64,000 bases of DNA from Hawksworthiomyces lignivorus (taxonomy: Eukaryota > Ascomycota > Sordariomycetes > Ophiostomatales > Ophiostomataceae): NCBI GenBank assembly GCA_002917075.1, contig NTMA01000019.1:310001-374000 (forward strand). Direction: 5' to 3'. This document shows, piece after piece, positions 44,913-54,982 of this stretch. The notes under the pieces were generated by a model, which was not told where the DNA came from, searched no databases, and saw only the letters and a program-made list of their open reading frames with translations. Position 1 is the stretch's first letter; each line of letters starts with the position of its first letter. The translations under genes and the position numbers were made by a program.

Positions 44913-46080
44913 TCACGGCATCCAACCACCATCAACATTATATACGGCCCCAGTAACGAAACTTGAGTCGTCACTAAGCAGGAATACAACCACCTTTGCA
45001 ACTTCGGCAGGGTCTGCTTGTCGCTGCATCACCTGAGCTGCGACAGACTGTGACTGCCCTTGTCGTTCTTCCATGCCCTGAATCATTGGGGTTTTTGTTG
45101 TCCCTTAGATGAAACTCGAATTAGCTCTACGAGAACCTAGAATCAGGTAGGCGAAAGCACAGTAAACTCAATTCTTGCTGGCATATACACACCGGGGGCG
45201 ATAGCATTAATCCTAACCGTGGGACTTTCTCTTGCTGCGACTTTTGTCAAGCCGATGACAGCCCATTTGCTGGCTGAATAGCTAGCCACGCCATAAAGGC
45301 CCGTAAGTCCTGCAACGCTAGATGCATTTATCTATTTATGACAAAATGAGAGAATTGTCAGTCCATGACAAGGAGAAATAAAATCTCGCTGCCGCACAGA
45401 AATAGCTCTGAGCCGTAAAGATACAGACGATCGTGCAATATGCGCGTGTGTAGGTAAATTGGCAGTTCCTTTGTAAGTCGTCTCGAGGCTTTCTCCAAAC
45501 GGCAAATCAGGCTTAGCACAGGTGTGTGGAAGACTTACAATGCTTCCTCCATCCCGGATATGATTTAATTCCGCCCGAAGGCAGTGAAATACCCCTTTCG
45601 CATTAACGTCCATCGTGAGATCCCACATATCGTTTGTCTCGGTGCGAATAGGGCGATTCTCTCGAATTACACCGGCGAGGTTTGCTGCGCCGTCAAGTCC
45701 TCCATGTCCAACGACGATGCTTTCAATCCACGCGTCCACCTGCCGGCTGTCCCGGACGTCAACGACTGCGGCCGAGTGGGTTTTCTTCCCCAAGGAAGCC
45801 AGTATGGCTGAAGCTTCATCAATGGCTTCCTTGTTCACATCCGCAATGCACACAATTGCACCGCGGGAAGCAAGGATCTTGGCAGTTGCAAGTCCAATGC
45901 CGCTGGCGCCACCTGTAATTGCGATCTAAAAAGGAAATTAGCTCTTTAAATCGAGTATGGCTATAAAACTCCGGATGCTTCTCGTATACCCTCCATTGCA
46001 CATTCTGGGAAATAGAAAACATGAAAAGCAATTGGAATGACCGCCTTCTGACGTACTACTTTCCCGTCAAATGACTCCAT
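44913..46080 (-). CDS. Classical short-chain dehydrogenase/reductase
   Basis: Four exons: 46057-46080, 45539-45925, 45193-45331 and 44913-45103, giving 246 residues, exactly the classical SDR length. Exon joins restore the family sequence: [31 protein letters not shown] and INAIAPG/TTKTPM. Cofactor loop TGGASGIG is at residues 12-19, acidic CIADV follows the second strand (NAD preference), and the catalytic residues are Ser142, Tyr155 and Lys159 (YSASK). The C-terminus ends ...[11 protein letters not shown], as usual. The second intron (207 bp) is open in frame with the preceding exon until its own terminal TAG, so an unspliced transcript would still read through it before stopping. Probably an NAD-dependent alcohol or ketone oxidoreductase. 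It lies between the NmrA-like gene and the BVMO on the same strand. Confidence 0.92.
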
Positions 46081-46985
46081 ATTTTCGTGTCTTAATCTCA
46101 AACTTGTTTGCTACAGCTCCGCTCTGACGGGTTAACCACCCAAATCATGAACCTCAGCAAAATATTATCTGCCTATTTTGCTAGTTCAGACGGTCTAGAA
46201 TTAGGTAACATCATTTATGTCCACAAAAGCGAGATAGTTGTATAGTGACTATATAGGCGCGTGCTGTCAGTCTTTCAATCATAACATAAGATGGAAAAAA
46301 ATAAAGATGCACCTCATCTAATACATAATCTAGGCGATAAGTATACGAGATCATAGAAATAGCTATCAAATAGAGAGCTTATTCACACTTTCGTTGCGCG
46401 GATATGCCGCTTCTAGCAAATAAAGCTCGTTCTTAGCACGCTATTGGTTTAGTACGGTCTAGAACTTCGGCGGATAAGCCGCCCGTGCGCTATTTTTAGT
46501 TGAATTAGAACAAGGCGACCTAAATTATTCTAAGTAATAGGCTCTTGTAAGCTACTAGCTCTAATCATGTTTTTGTTCACATTTGTCTCGTACCTACGCC
46601 ATAGCTGTTGGTGTACTACATCTCACACGATCAGATCTGCTCCTACCAGTACTACCAAGTAGATTTCCTTACCAAGACTAGAGCATTCTATCCACATTCT
46701 CTTTTAATTTATCACAGCACTAACTATTGCGTCGTATATCTGTCACCTTGAGCAGCGCCAATTTTATGTTTTAGAGGCTTTGTAGTGTTTAGACACAGAA
46801 GTAATCTAGGAAGCCGTTAGGCCTTGACCAAACTTATGAATTACAAAACTGCAGAATAACTTGCATTTGAAGTTAAAGAGTGTATTTCGCTTTAAAATCC
46901 ACAAGTATAGAATGCAAATAAGAAGGTTTGGATTTGTATTCTATCAGCTGTACTGAAATCTATATTAGGCGCCGATTTGGAAAAT
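46081..46985. other. AT-rich spacer, possibly degraded repeat DNA
   Basis: Strongly AT-rich with no gene. A small GC-rich palindrome, GGCGG-ATAAG-CCGCC, stands at 46469-46483. Comparable palindromes occur at 49296 and 49682. The composition suggests old RIP-affected repetitive DNA, which needs a repeat search to confirm. Confidence 0.35.
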
Positions 46986-49062
46986 CTACGAAGCATTTGG
47001 CTGTTTGAGAAACCATGCCAGATCACCGCCTTGGATTTCCCTTGCTGTCTTTCCATTTCCTAAAAACTGGAATCGGTTAGATGTCCGGTACTTGATGTCC
47101 CAGTCTTCCCACCGAGGAGACCCCATGAACTCAAGAAAATGAGGGCCAGATCCCGGCCATGGCCCCCAGACTTTGCCGTTCACGTTTCCGTTCTTATACC
47201 TGCAGCATCGTTAGACATTTCTCCGCAAGCGTTCAATACATAATCGCAAATCTTTACCATGACCTGCAACTCGAGGTCCACACTATGTCTTGGACGAAAG
47301 TGTCTTTGTGTGTCTGGAAATCGTCCAGAGCTTCTTGCTTCGGGTAGATGGATTTAACGTTTTCTGTCATGAGCTTATCGACTGCGCTGAACGCATAGTG
47401 CAAGTACGTCTCAAAGCACGGGATCAGAGTGCCGTGTGCTGATGGGGAATTGGGACCGCTCGTCACTGTGGAAAATTATTAGCTTAGCGAGCCATATACT
47501 AGAAACCACGGAGAAAACATACTGAAATAGTTAGGAAATTTTGTCACTGCAAGTCCCATGTAGGAACGAGGCTCGTCTTTCCAGATCTCGTTAAGCACCA
47601 CTCCACCCTCTCCAACAACTGTAAAAGGAGGGCAGAACGATGTGTTAAATCCCGTAGCGCAGATAAGAACATCCAACTGAACGGTGCTCCGATCCGTGAG
47701 AATAAGACCTTCATCCGCGATACATTTAATCCCTTCTGTTATGACGGTGGAATTGTCTTCGCACAGCGCTTCTAGATACCCATGCCCAGGGGTGAACCTA
47801 TAGGCAGAATCAGCATTCCGAAATAGCGGTGGAATTAATAGCGTGGCATGAATACTAACCGGCGACAGCCGAGAGCGAAATCAGGTACGAGCTTTTGAAT
47901 AAGCTCTTTTCTCCTGCTGAGGAGCCGTTCCATGAGCTCCTTGCTCTTCTGCAATGCCTCGCTTTGCTCCTTTGAGTTTTTGAAAATCACGTCAAAGCCC
48001 GAATTCAAGATCTGCGAGGCCTTTTTTCGATACCGAAGAAATTCGTCGGGATCGTTCGCCCACTTCTCCTGCTGCTCTTTCGTGTACGCGGTAGCTCTTC
48101 CCTGAGGAGCCAGCTCGGCGGCAAGTTCTGGTGATATCCAAGCCGGAGACCTGTGAAAACAATATAGATGCGTTGCAACTTCATCGAGCGTTAGATGCTG
48201 TGCAAATAGCTAGTTTCTCGGTGCACAACTTACTTGGCTGCACCTGAGGTACGATCTGGATGCCGGAAGAACCTGTGCCTATGACACCTACTACCTTGCC
48301 GTCGAGCTTGACTGACTTATCGTAATTTGCAGAATGCAGCAACTCTCCTTTAAACGACTGTAACCCAGGAATATCGGGCCATTTCCAGGTGCTAGCCGTG
48401 TTTGTCAGCTATTTTCTTATTATCTAGGATGCGGCGAATGCCTTACTTCAGAAAACCTGTCGCGTTGACGACAACTTCGGCTTTGTCGGTGAATGTCCTG
48501 CCATCAGAAAGATCCTCAACAGCTACATCGTATTGTCCTGCTAGCTCATTCCATACGATTTTGGTGACGCGGTGACAAAGACGCACGTATGGGTACACGC
48601 CGTAAGCTTCCGCTCTACCGGTGAAATAGTGCAACAACTCTTCGGAGCCCACATATGCATGGGACCAATATGGGTTGCCTTCCCATGAGTAGGTATACGT
48701 GTGTGCCGGAACATCACAGGAGCAGCTGTGGTATTGTAAGCATCTGTGTCAGCAATGACACTAGCGTGTGCTAGAAGTCAGTTCGGAGGAACTGCGCACC
48801 CTGGATACCGGTTTTCTAGCCAAGTTCCGCCAACAGCTTCGTTCTTCTCGTAGATGATTAGCTCCACCGGCTTTCCTCGAAATCTTTCTTTGAATATTTT
48901 CACTGCTGCGATACCGGTGACGCCACACCCAATGATAATGACCTTAATCGGTCGAGGCTGCCACAAATGATGACGAGAGTATTTGTAGACTGGCTTTGCG
49001 TCGCTGAGCTCTTCGAATTTTGCTTCTCGCATTCCGTCGCGAGGGGAAAGCTTGTTAGCCAT
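46986..49062 (-). CDS. FAD-dependent Baeyer-Villiger-type monooxygenase
   Basis: Seven exons: 48800-49062, 48447-48725, 48234-48391, 47860-48178, 47523-47797, 47258-47465 and 46986-47199, giving 571 residues with phases agreeing at all six introns (55-74 bp). The third intron's acceptor (gatgaag, ending 48179) was chosen because it reads QVQPIATHLYCFHRSPAWIS, matching family length. FAD motif GCGVTG is at residues 45-50, the BVMO motif GGTWLENRYPGCSCD at about 77-91, the fingerprint-like FKGELLHSANYD at 194-205 and the NADPH motif GVIGTGSSG near 217. Type I BVMOs insert oxygen next to a carbonyl, turning ketones into esters or lactones. The fingerprint ends in Tyr where Trp is more common, so a different oxygenation is possible. 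The gene has an adjacent SDR, which could make the ketone; this is inference. Confidence 0.92.
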
Positions 49063-50293
49063 GTTCGCTTCTGTGCCTTCTCACGGGTTTGGTGTGTATG
49101 GAAATTGTTACAGCTGGAACGCAACCACTGATCTATAATTTTTACAGAATCAAATACATGGGTAATTAACGCGCGACTTTATATTGTAATTATTAAAATA
49201 TCACAAACAGTAGCTCCTATAGTTGCGATGTTGATCACTGGACACCCATACAGAAAACATGCCATTGGTTGCCATTTGCAGCATTAGACAAGAAGAGCGG
49301 CTAAGCCGCTGCTGATTCAATAACACAGGCTTCCGAGAAAAAGCAGCAGCATATTAATTTACCAGCGCTGTCGGCACAATTCCGAGGCCCTCTTGGTCGT
49401 AAAGATAGGGTTAGAGATTTGAGAATCAAGTCTACCAAAAGGATAGAAACTCAGCTTTTCAGAAAGCAAAGAGAAAAATAACCACTACTAAGAGAAAACT
49501 TAAAAGATTCATCGCTATATCAATATATAATATGACAATGGAGATAGCCAAATCTTAGCGACGGAAATTCCGCCGAGCCCTTGGTCGGTCTACGGTACCT
49601 CAACGCTTCCGTTGTATCGATTGACTATATTGATTGATGCAAGAGTAGCTCATTCAAAAGGGAATGGCCGCCTGGAAGATAAGGCGGAACATCCGCCTCT
49701 TCTTTCTGCAGCCACGATAACTCCGCTTAATTTCCAAACGTGCTACCATGTTGCCTTGCCAGTCACCGCAAAGATATATTGCAAGTTTAAACATGGTGTT
49801 CTGCCCGCCAAAGGAGGCTGCCGTCTCAATTAGGAAATATGGGACTCAAGGTAGGTTGTTGATTGGCATCGCCCTCGCAGCCTCTCTGACGGAGATGTTT
49901 ACGAATTGAGTGGGAATGTGCAAATTTGTCGACAACGACCAGGATGTCCAATGTGCTTTCCAACGTGCTCACAGATGTGGCGACGTGTTAAGCACCGCTT
50001 GTATAATACCATGCCCGTAGGCTGATACCGTCCGCCCATCACTTGAATACCACGGCCATACACTATATATAGCACTATATAGAGGGCTCCTCGCCTTGAC
50101 TCACTCCAGGGTGTCCTTTTGGCCTCTTCTAATCAATGGCTCTAATCAAGTTGAATTGACAGAAGGACAGTTCCACTGCGTTGGGCATGACTGGACAGTT
50201 TGCTCATCCTTGTGCTAAACATTGCCTAATTTTACTTTGCCGAGCCTTCACTGCCCTATGACGTTGCTAGCCGACCGTGAACGCAAGGACCCG
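49063..50293. other. AT-rich spacer with short palindromes
   Basis: No gene. Two perfect short inverted repeats are visible: AGCGGC-TAA-GCCGCT at 49296-49310 and AGGCGGA-ACA-TCCGCCT at 49682-49698. The end (50050-50090) has repeated ctatatag motifs. It may contain degraded repetitive DNA. Confidence 0.35.
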
Positions 50294-51975
50294 TCACGGC
50301 CCCGACAGCCGCGTTGTCGCCAAGATGATCAAGGCTGTGGCGAATAGCACCGCCGCGACGAAAAACGGCAGACCGGTCCAGAGGCCGTCGAGGCGGAGGC
50401 CCGCACGGAAGGCGGCCGCCAGCAGCGGACCGGCGATGACGGCGCCGGTGCTCTCGAGGATGCCGGCGGCATTGAACAGTGTGCCGCGGTGGGCCGGCTC
50501 GACCAGGGCGGCGAGGAGGCTGCGCAGGACGAGGTGGTAGCCGTTGCCGAGGCAGTACACGACGAGGCCCGCGACCATGGCGGCTGCGCTGGTCGACAGG
50601 CCGATGACTAGGGAGCCGGCGATGAGAATGGCGCAGCTGGCCCGGGCTAGCCACAGGTCGCGCTGCCGCGGCGTGCGCACGCCGGTTGCCGCCGGCCAGC
50701 GGGTTAGAGCGAAGCTGGCGGCCGGCAGGAGGACGAGCAGCAGCAGCAGGAACACAAAGGCCTTGAGCGACACGAGGTAGCCGGCCTGGGCCCACGTCCA
50801 GTCGTAGCGGCCGCGGGCAAACTGCAGCAGAATGTCCTGGGCGTGTCGGCCGAGCGTGGTCGTCAGGAGTGTGGCGAGGAGCAGCGCTACCTGGCGGTCC
50901 GCGGGGTTGAACAGAAAGGCAGTGGAGGCGGCGAGGCTGGCCACGGCTTCCGACAAGGCGGCGCGGGCGGTCTTGGGCGGGTGTGGGCTGGGTGCGCCGT
51001 TTTCTGTTTCTGCCACGCCTGGTAGACTCGGGCTCGTACGATTGTTATTTTCGGGCATGGTATTTTTGTCCGCTAGCGGCAGCGTTTCCGGGAGCGCATA
51101 ACACACGGGCAGTATGGGCACGAAGAAGACCAGGCTTAAATAGATGGGGGTCCAGACGTTGACGTGTTGGATCAGGGCCGCCGCAAGGGAGCTGAAGACA
51201 AGCTCGCCGGCGAGAATAGCGGCGCCAAAGTAAAAGAACACGCTCGACCTAGGAGTGGTATGAGCAAGGGTAGGCTAGTGATGGCCGTTTATTTTGAGTG
51301 TGTGTTGGACACTACTTACCGGTACGCCTCAGGTGACACATCGGACAGCATGGCAAAGACGATGCCATTGAGGATTACGGGGCCGCCGCCAATCAGGGTG
51401 AAGATGGCCGACGCCCACGTGAGCCGCACCGGAAAGACATCGGAGCGCCAGCAGACAAGCAGGTAAAAGAGCTGTGTCAAGAGGATGCCGACCATGGACA
51501 CGATCAGCATTACTTTGCGTCCGTATCGGTCCACAACAAAGCCGTACGGCACGGCCGTGAGAATGCCGGGAAGGAGCTCCAACGTCAACTGCCAGCCGCG
51601 CAGGTAGGCCAACTCGGCCTGGACATCCGTGTTGCCGGCGCAATCGCTTTGATCGCTGTCTCCTTCTCCAGCCATTTGGCGGCAGATAATGTCCTCGAGG
51701 ATCTGGTAGAGCGGGACCGCCTGGAGGACGGTGGCCGCCTCGACGAGCACAACGGTGCCGATGATCAGTGCGATGGCGGCAATATTGCGAGAGGGGAATG
51801 CAGATGCGGAACCTGCGGGAGGCTTGCCGGGCGCATCGCTGCCGTTGTCAGCCAAAAGAGGCGTTTCCTCGCCAGCCACACGGGCGCGTTCGTCGGTGTC
51901 GTCGACACCCTCCATGTCTTGATGAGCGGTGACCAGTGTTCTGTTGCCTGGTATCGGTGTCGAGGACAAGGACAT
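50294..51975 (-). CDS. MFS transporter (12-TMS type), substrate unknown
   Basis: Two exons, 51320-51975 and 50294-51248, separated by a 71-bp intron (EAYR/SSVFFYFGA); 536 residues. I start at ATG 51975 (MSLSSTPIPG), since the upstream in-frame extension lacks an ATG. The N-terminus contains EETPLLADN, a short acidic/di-leucine pattern common in fungal MFS proteins. The first membrane segment (IAAIALIIGTVVLVEAA) is followed by a long hydrophilic loop with two Cys. The signature DRYGRKVMLIVSM marks the 2-3 loop. A polar central loop (PENNNRTSPSLPG) separates the two six-helix halves. The fourth and later helices contain many Ala/Leu and the gene is very GC-rich. Closest to the general MFS_1 group; substrate cannot be inferred. 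It follows the BVMO gene on the same strand, so it might export a product, but a 1.2-kb AT-rich gap separates them. Confidence 0.9.
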
Positions 51976-52960
51976 AGGGGGTAGTCGAGACAGAACGACA
52001 GGGAATATATATTTTGCCGACCTGCACGGCTGTGGCACGGGAAGCCACAGCGCCGAGTTCCAAAAGCACTCAACAGGCCGCGGCCAAGCATGTACGAACT
52101 ACCTTTGATTTTGAATACAACCTTCCCCTCTCTTACTATACATTGCTCTCGGCTGAAGCAACCAACAGACGCTGGGAGAATGTATGTTGGCTTGTCGAAA
52201 GTAGAAAAACTCAGTAGATACATCACCTCCCCAAAAAAGAAGATTTGCACATACAACAGCTGTGTAACACATTCCCAATCGAGCGTAGATCAACAAAAAG
52301 AAAGAGCAGCCGTGCGACGGACTCAATCACAGGGCGTCGCATACAAGACTTGATAAAGGCGCAAAAAAAGAAAAAGAAAATCGTGCTGTGCTGCACGAAA
52401 GAGGCACAAGTGATGATTTGGCGGGCTGCCACGCCGCTGGCCGCGTTTACCCATCCGTGCGTCTGGATCCCATTGCATCCCTCTTCCTTGCACTGATTCG
52501 AGAGCGCGACTTATTTCCTTCTGTGAAACGCGATGTGTTACTGCCGCTGGTAAGGCGGCTTTCTACTGAGAAATAAAATCATAAAATGGAAAATAAAGAA
52601 GGAAAACATGATGTAACTGCTTTTTGAGTGTGCATGCATACGATGAAAACAATATAATATGGACTTGGGGCACGCTGTTTACAGAGAAGACAATGCAGCG
52701 GTGGAAGCAAAAAAGATAATATAAGAAAAATGAAAGGACTTAGAGTTAGGATTGAGATTCTCGCCATTGTTCGTGTAAACACATTCACCTTTTTTTGGGG
52801 GGGGGGGCTCTGTGGAAGCCCAGAGGCGATGCCCACCCCGCTGCTTCCTCACTACGTCTCCCCACCCACTCCCCCTCCTCCAAATGCTAATGTATTGTAA
52901 AAGTTGTCTGCTTCTAGGAATATTTTCGCTTGCAAAGTCTAAGATTGATACTAAGATACA
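51976..52960. other. Divergent intergenic region, MFS (-) / HET (+)
   Basis: About 1 kb with no supported gene. It contains purine-rich runs near 52350-52380 and a T7 run directly followed by G11 at 52790-52807, close to the HET gene start. Confidence 0.4.
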
Positions 52961-54982
52961 ATGGATATCGACGACACGTCGTCGAATCTATGTTCGACTT
53001 GTAGAAATTTAGACTTCGAAGAAATTTTCACGGTTAGAGAAATACCTCCGACGGGCACCGAGATAGTGACGATTGGGAAGACGCGTCCAAATCTTGACAA
53101 AATCAACTGCGATCAATGCCGGTTTTTTCACCAGTTCAGGTCGGCTTATTTCAGGAATTACTCGCGTCACGTCCGACTTTTTGACCACATCACACCCTCA
53201 TCTGGGCCCTCCTCTCAAGGCGTATTAGAATCCGCGCATAGCCGGTTTCTCAGCGTTCTACGACAGAACTCTCGTCTGAGGTATGATAGCAGCATCGCAG
53301 AGGAGATCGTAAAGCCAGGAGTCATTGGCTACCTAAGAAATGAGAATCTTGAGGAATGCGACATCCGCCGTATCGACGCCAGTGTCGTGGATTACCAATT
53401 AATCAGCCATCAAATAGACCATTGCTCTACAGGACATCCACTCTGCGTAGCCAGTCAAGCCGAAGCCTCTTGGTCACATCCCATTTTTGGGTCTTCGATT
53501 CCAGATCTCCTAATTGACTGCATTCAAGAGAAGGTTGTGAGGCGAAAACCAGGAGACCGTTATATGACACTTAGTTATACCTGGGGCAATCGTCCGGCCT
53601 GTAATCCCGAGAATGACGTATCGCATGTTTTTTCCCTGATCAACGCACCCTTGACCGTCCGCGATGCAGTTTATGTAGTACGAAATCTCGGCAGGAGATT
53701 TCTGTGGGTTGACCGCTATTGTATAGATCAGGCACATAACTCGTCAAAGTCGTTGATGATACAGAATATGAACGTCATATACGAGCGCTCTGAGGTGACT
53801 ATCGTGGCACTCCACGGAGAAGACGACGAGAGCGGACTCCCAGGAGTATCTACAGTATCTAGAATAACTCAGCCATGCTACCAAACTGGGAAAGGGAGTT
53901 TGATCTCATCATGTCTACCGATCAGGACTTTGATAGAGAACTCAAAATGGAACACTCGAGCGTGGACTTATCAAGAGGCTCGGCTTTCCCGGCGCTGTTT
54001 GTTCTTCTCCGAATCCCAGGTATACTTTGTCTGCAATCAGGGTACCTGGTCTGAGGCAGTCCCGTTTGGACCTTCTCGAAGTTATCTCACAAGGCTCCTC
54101 AATTCTCAACCTTTAGATTCTACTCTGTTCGGCTCAAATACGATCGCAACTGGGCATTTCAACGATCGCCTAGAATACTCGAAGAGAAATTTGAGTTTCG
54201 AAGGAGACATTTTGGATGGCTTCCGGGGTGTCCTCCACCAGTCTCCTTTCGTTACCTTTTGGGGAATCCCTGTCACTCTTCAGAATTCAGGCCTAGACCC
54301 TAACGTCGGTCTTGCTCTAGGGCTTTTGTGGATGAGGCGGCCTGCATGGATGAAATCGCGGCATATTCGAACAACGGAGAGAAAAAGAAGCAAACGCCGT
54401 CCCGGTTTCCCTACTTGGAGCTGGACTAGTCTTATTGCAGATATATACCAAGACACCTATGGCCCGCAATCGAAGTATAGTCAGTATATCAAAGGCCTTA
54501 CTGTCGATTTTCCGCAGAACGAGGCACGAATTCAGTTTTGGCTGAGCATCAGAGGGCTCAGCATGCTGCGCATCGAAGATGCTAATAGGGACAACGCCAA
54601 GATCCTTCCCGAAGACTCGCAACAGCTATTTGTTGAAGGTGAGTTTGTCAAACTTACATATAGGTATCGGGAACCACAGCATAGGTGGTATCTACTGTCG
54701 GGGCGTTGGATTTACTTTCAGCCGGATATCTTCGATGAAGACCAGGTCTGGCCCGGACGTTCAACAGAGGACGATTTTCAAGCCGAAGATCAAGTTTTAG
54801 TTCTTATTCAGTGGAACGAGTCGCAGAGATCAAGTTTCAGGCGGCTGTTGTTGATGGTAGTTGAGTGGATCGATGACGCTCGTGCCGAGCGAAGAGGTCT
54901 CCTCACCACATATAGGGATGAATTCCGTGCGGAAGAGATACGTCAACTACCGAGAATTAGAAAGCGATTCAAGCTACAATGA
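52961..54982 (+). CDS. HET-domain protein (heterokaryon incompatibility)
   Basis: A single intronless frame of 673 residues from ATG 52961 to TGA 54982. The N-terminus contains CSTCRNLDFEEIF and CDQCRFF, the Cys-pair region common in front of fungal HET domains. The HET core begins near residue 199 with YMTLSYTWG, continues with FLWVDRYCIDQ (about 248) and YERSEVTIVAL, and ends around NTRAWTYQEARLSRRCLFF (about 326-345), all conserved family blocks. The C-terminal 300 residues contain FPTWSWTSL but no further known domain, NTPase or repeat. HET domains are cell-death effectors in vegetative incompatibility; proteins without a receptor module may be partners or simple effectors. The frame is intact. 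Its place in a low-density accessory region fits the family's rapid turnover. Confidence 0.92.
   Translation: MDIDDTSSNLCSTCRNLDFEEIFTVREIPPTGTEIVTIGKTRPNLDKINCDQCRFFHQFRSAYFRNYSRHVRLFDHITPSSGPSSQGVLESAHSRFLSVLRQNSRLRYDSSIAEEIVKPGVIGYLRNENLEECDIRRIDASVVDYQLISHQIDHCSTGHPLCVASQAEASWSHPIFGSSIPDLLIDCIQEKVVRRKPGDRYMTLSYTWGNRPACNPENDVSHVFSLINAPLTVRDAVYVVRNLGRRFLWVDRYCIDQAHNSSKSLMIQNMNVIYERSEVTIVALHGEDDESGLPGVSTVSRITQPCYQTGKGSLISSCLPIRTLIENSKWNTRAWTYQEARLSRRCLFFSESQVYFVCNQGTWSEAVPFGPSRSYLTRLLNSQPLDSTLFGSNTIATGHFNDRLEYSKRNLSFEGDILDGFRGVLHQSPFVTFWGIPVTLQNSGLDPNVGLALGLLWMRRPAWMKSRHIRTTERKRSKRRPGFPTWSWTSLIADIYQDTYGPQSKYSQYIKGLTVDFPQNEARIQFWLSIRGLSMLRIEDANRDNAKILPEDSQQLFVEGEFVKLTYRYREPQHRWYLLSGRWIYFQPDIFDEDQVWPGRSTEDDFQAEDQVLVLIQWNESQRSSFRRLLLMVVEWIDDARAERRGLLTTYRDEFRAEEIRQLPRIRKRFKLQ

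Noticed and set aside
43211..51975. A full secondary-metabolite gene cluster
   Set aside because: No PKS, NRPS, terpene synthase or other backbone enzyme, and no cluster regulator lies within the window; only oxidoreductases and one MFS transporter.
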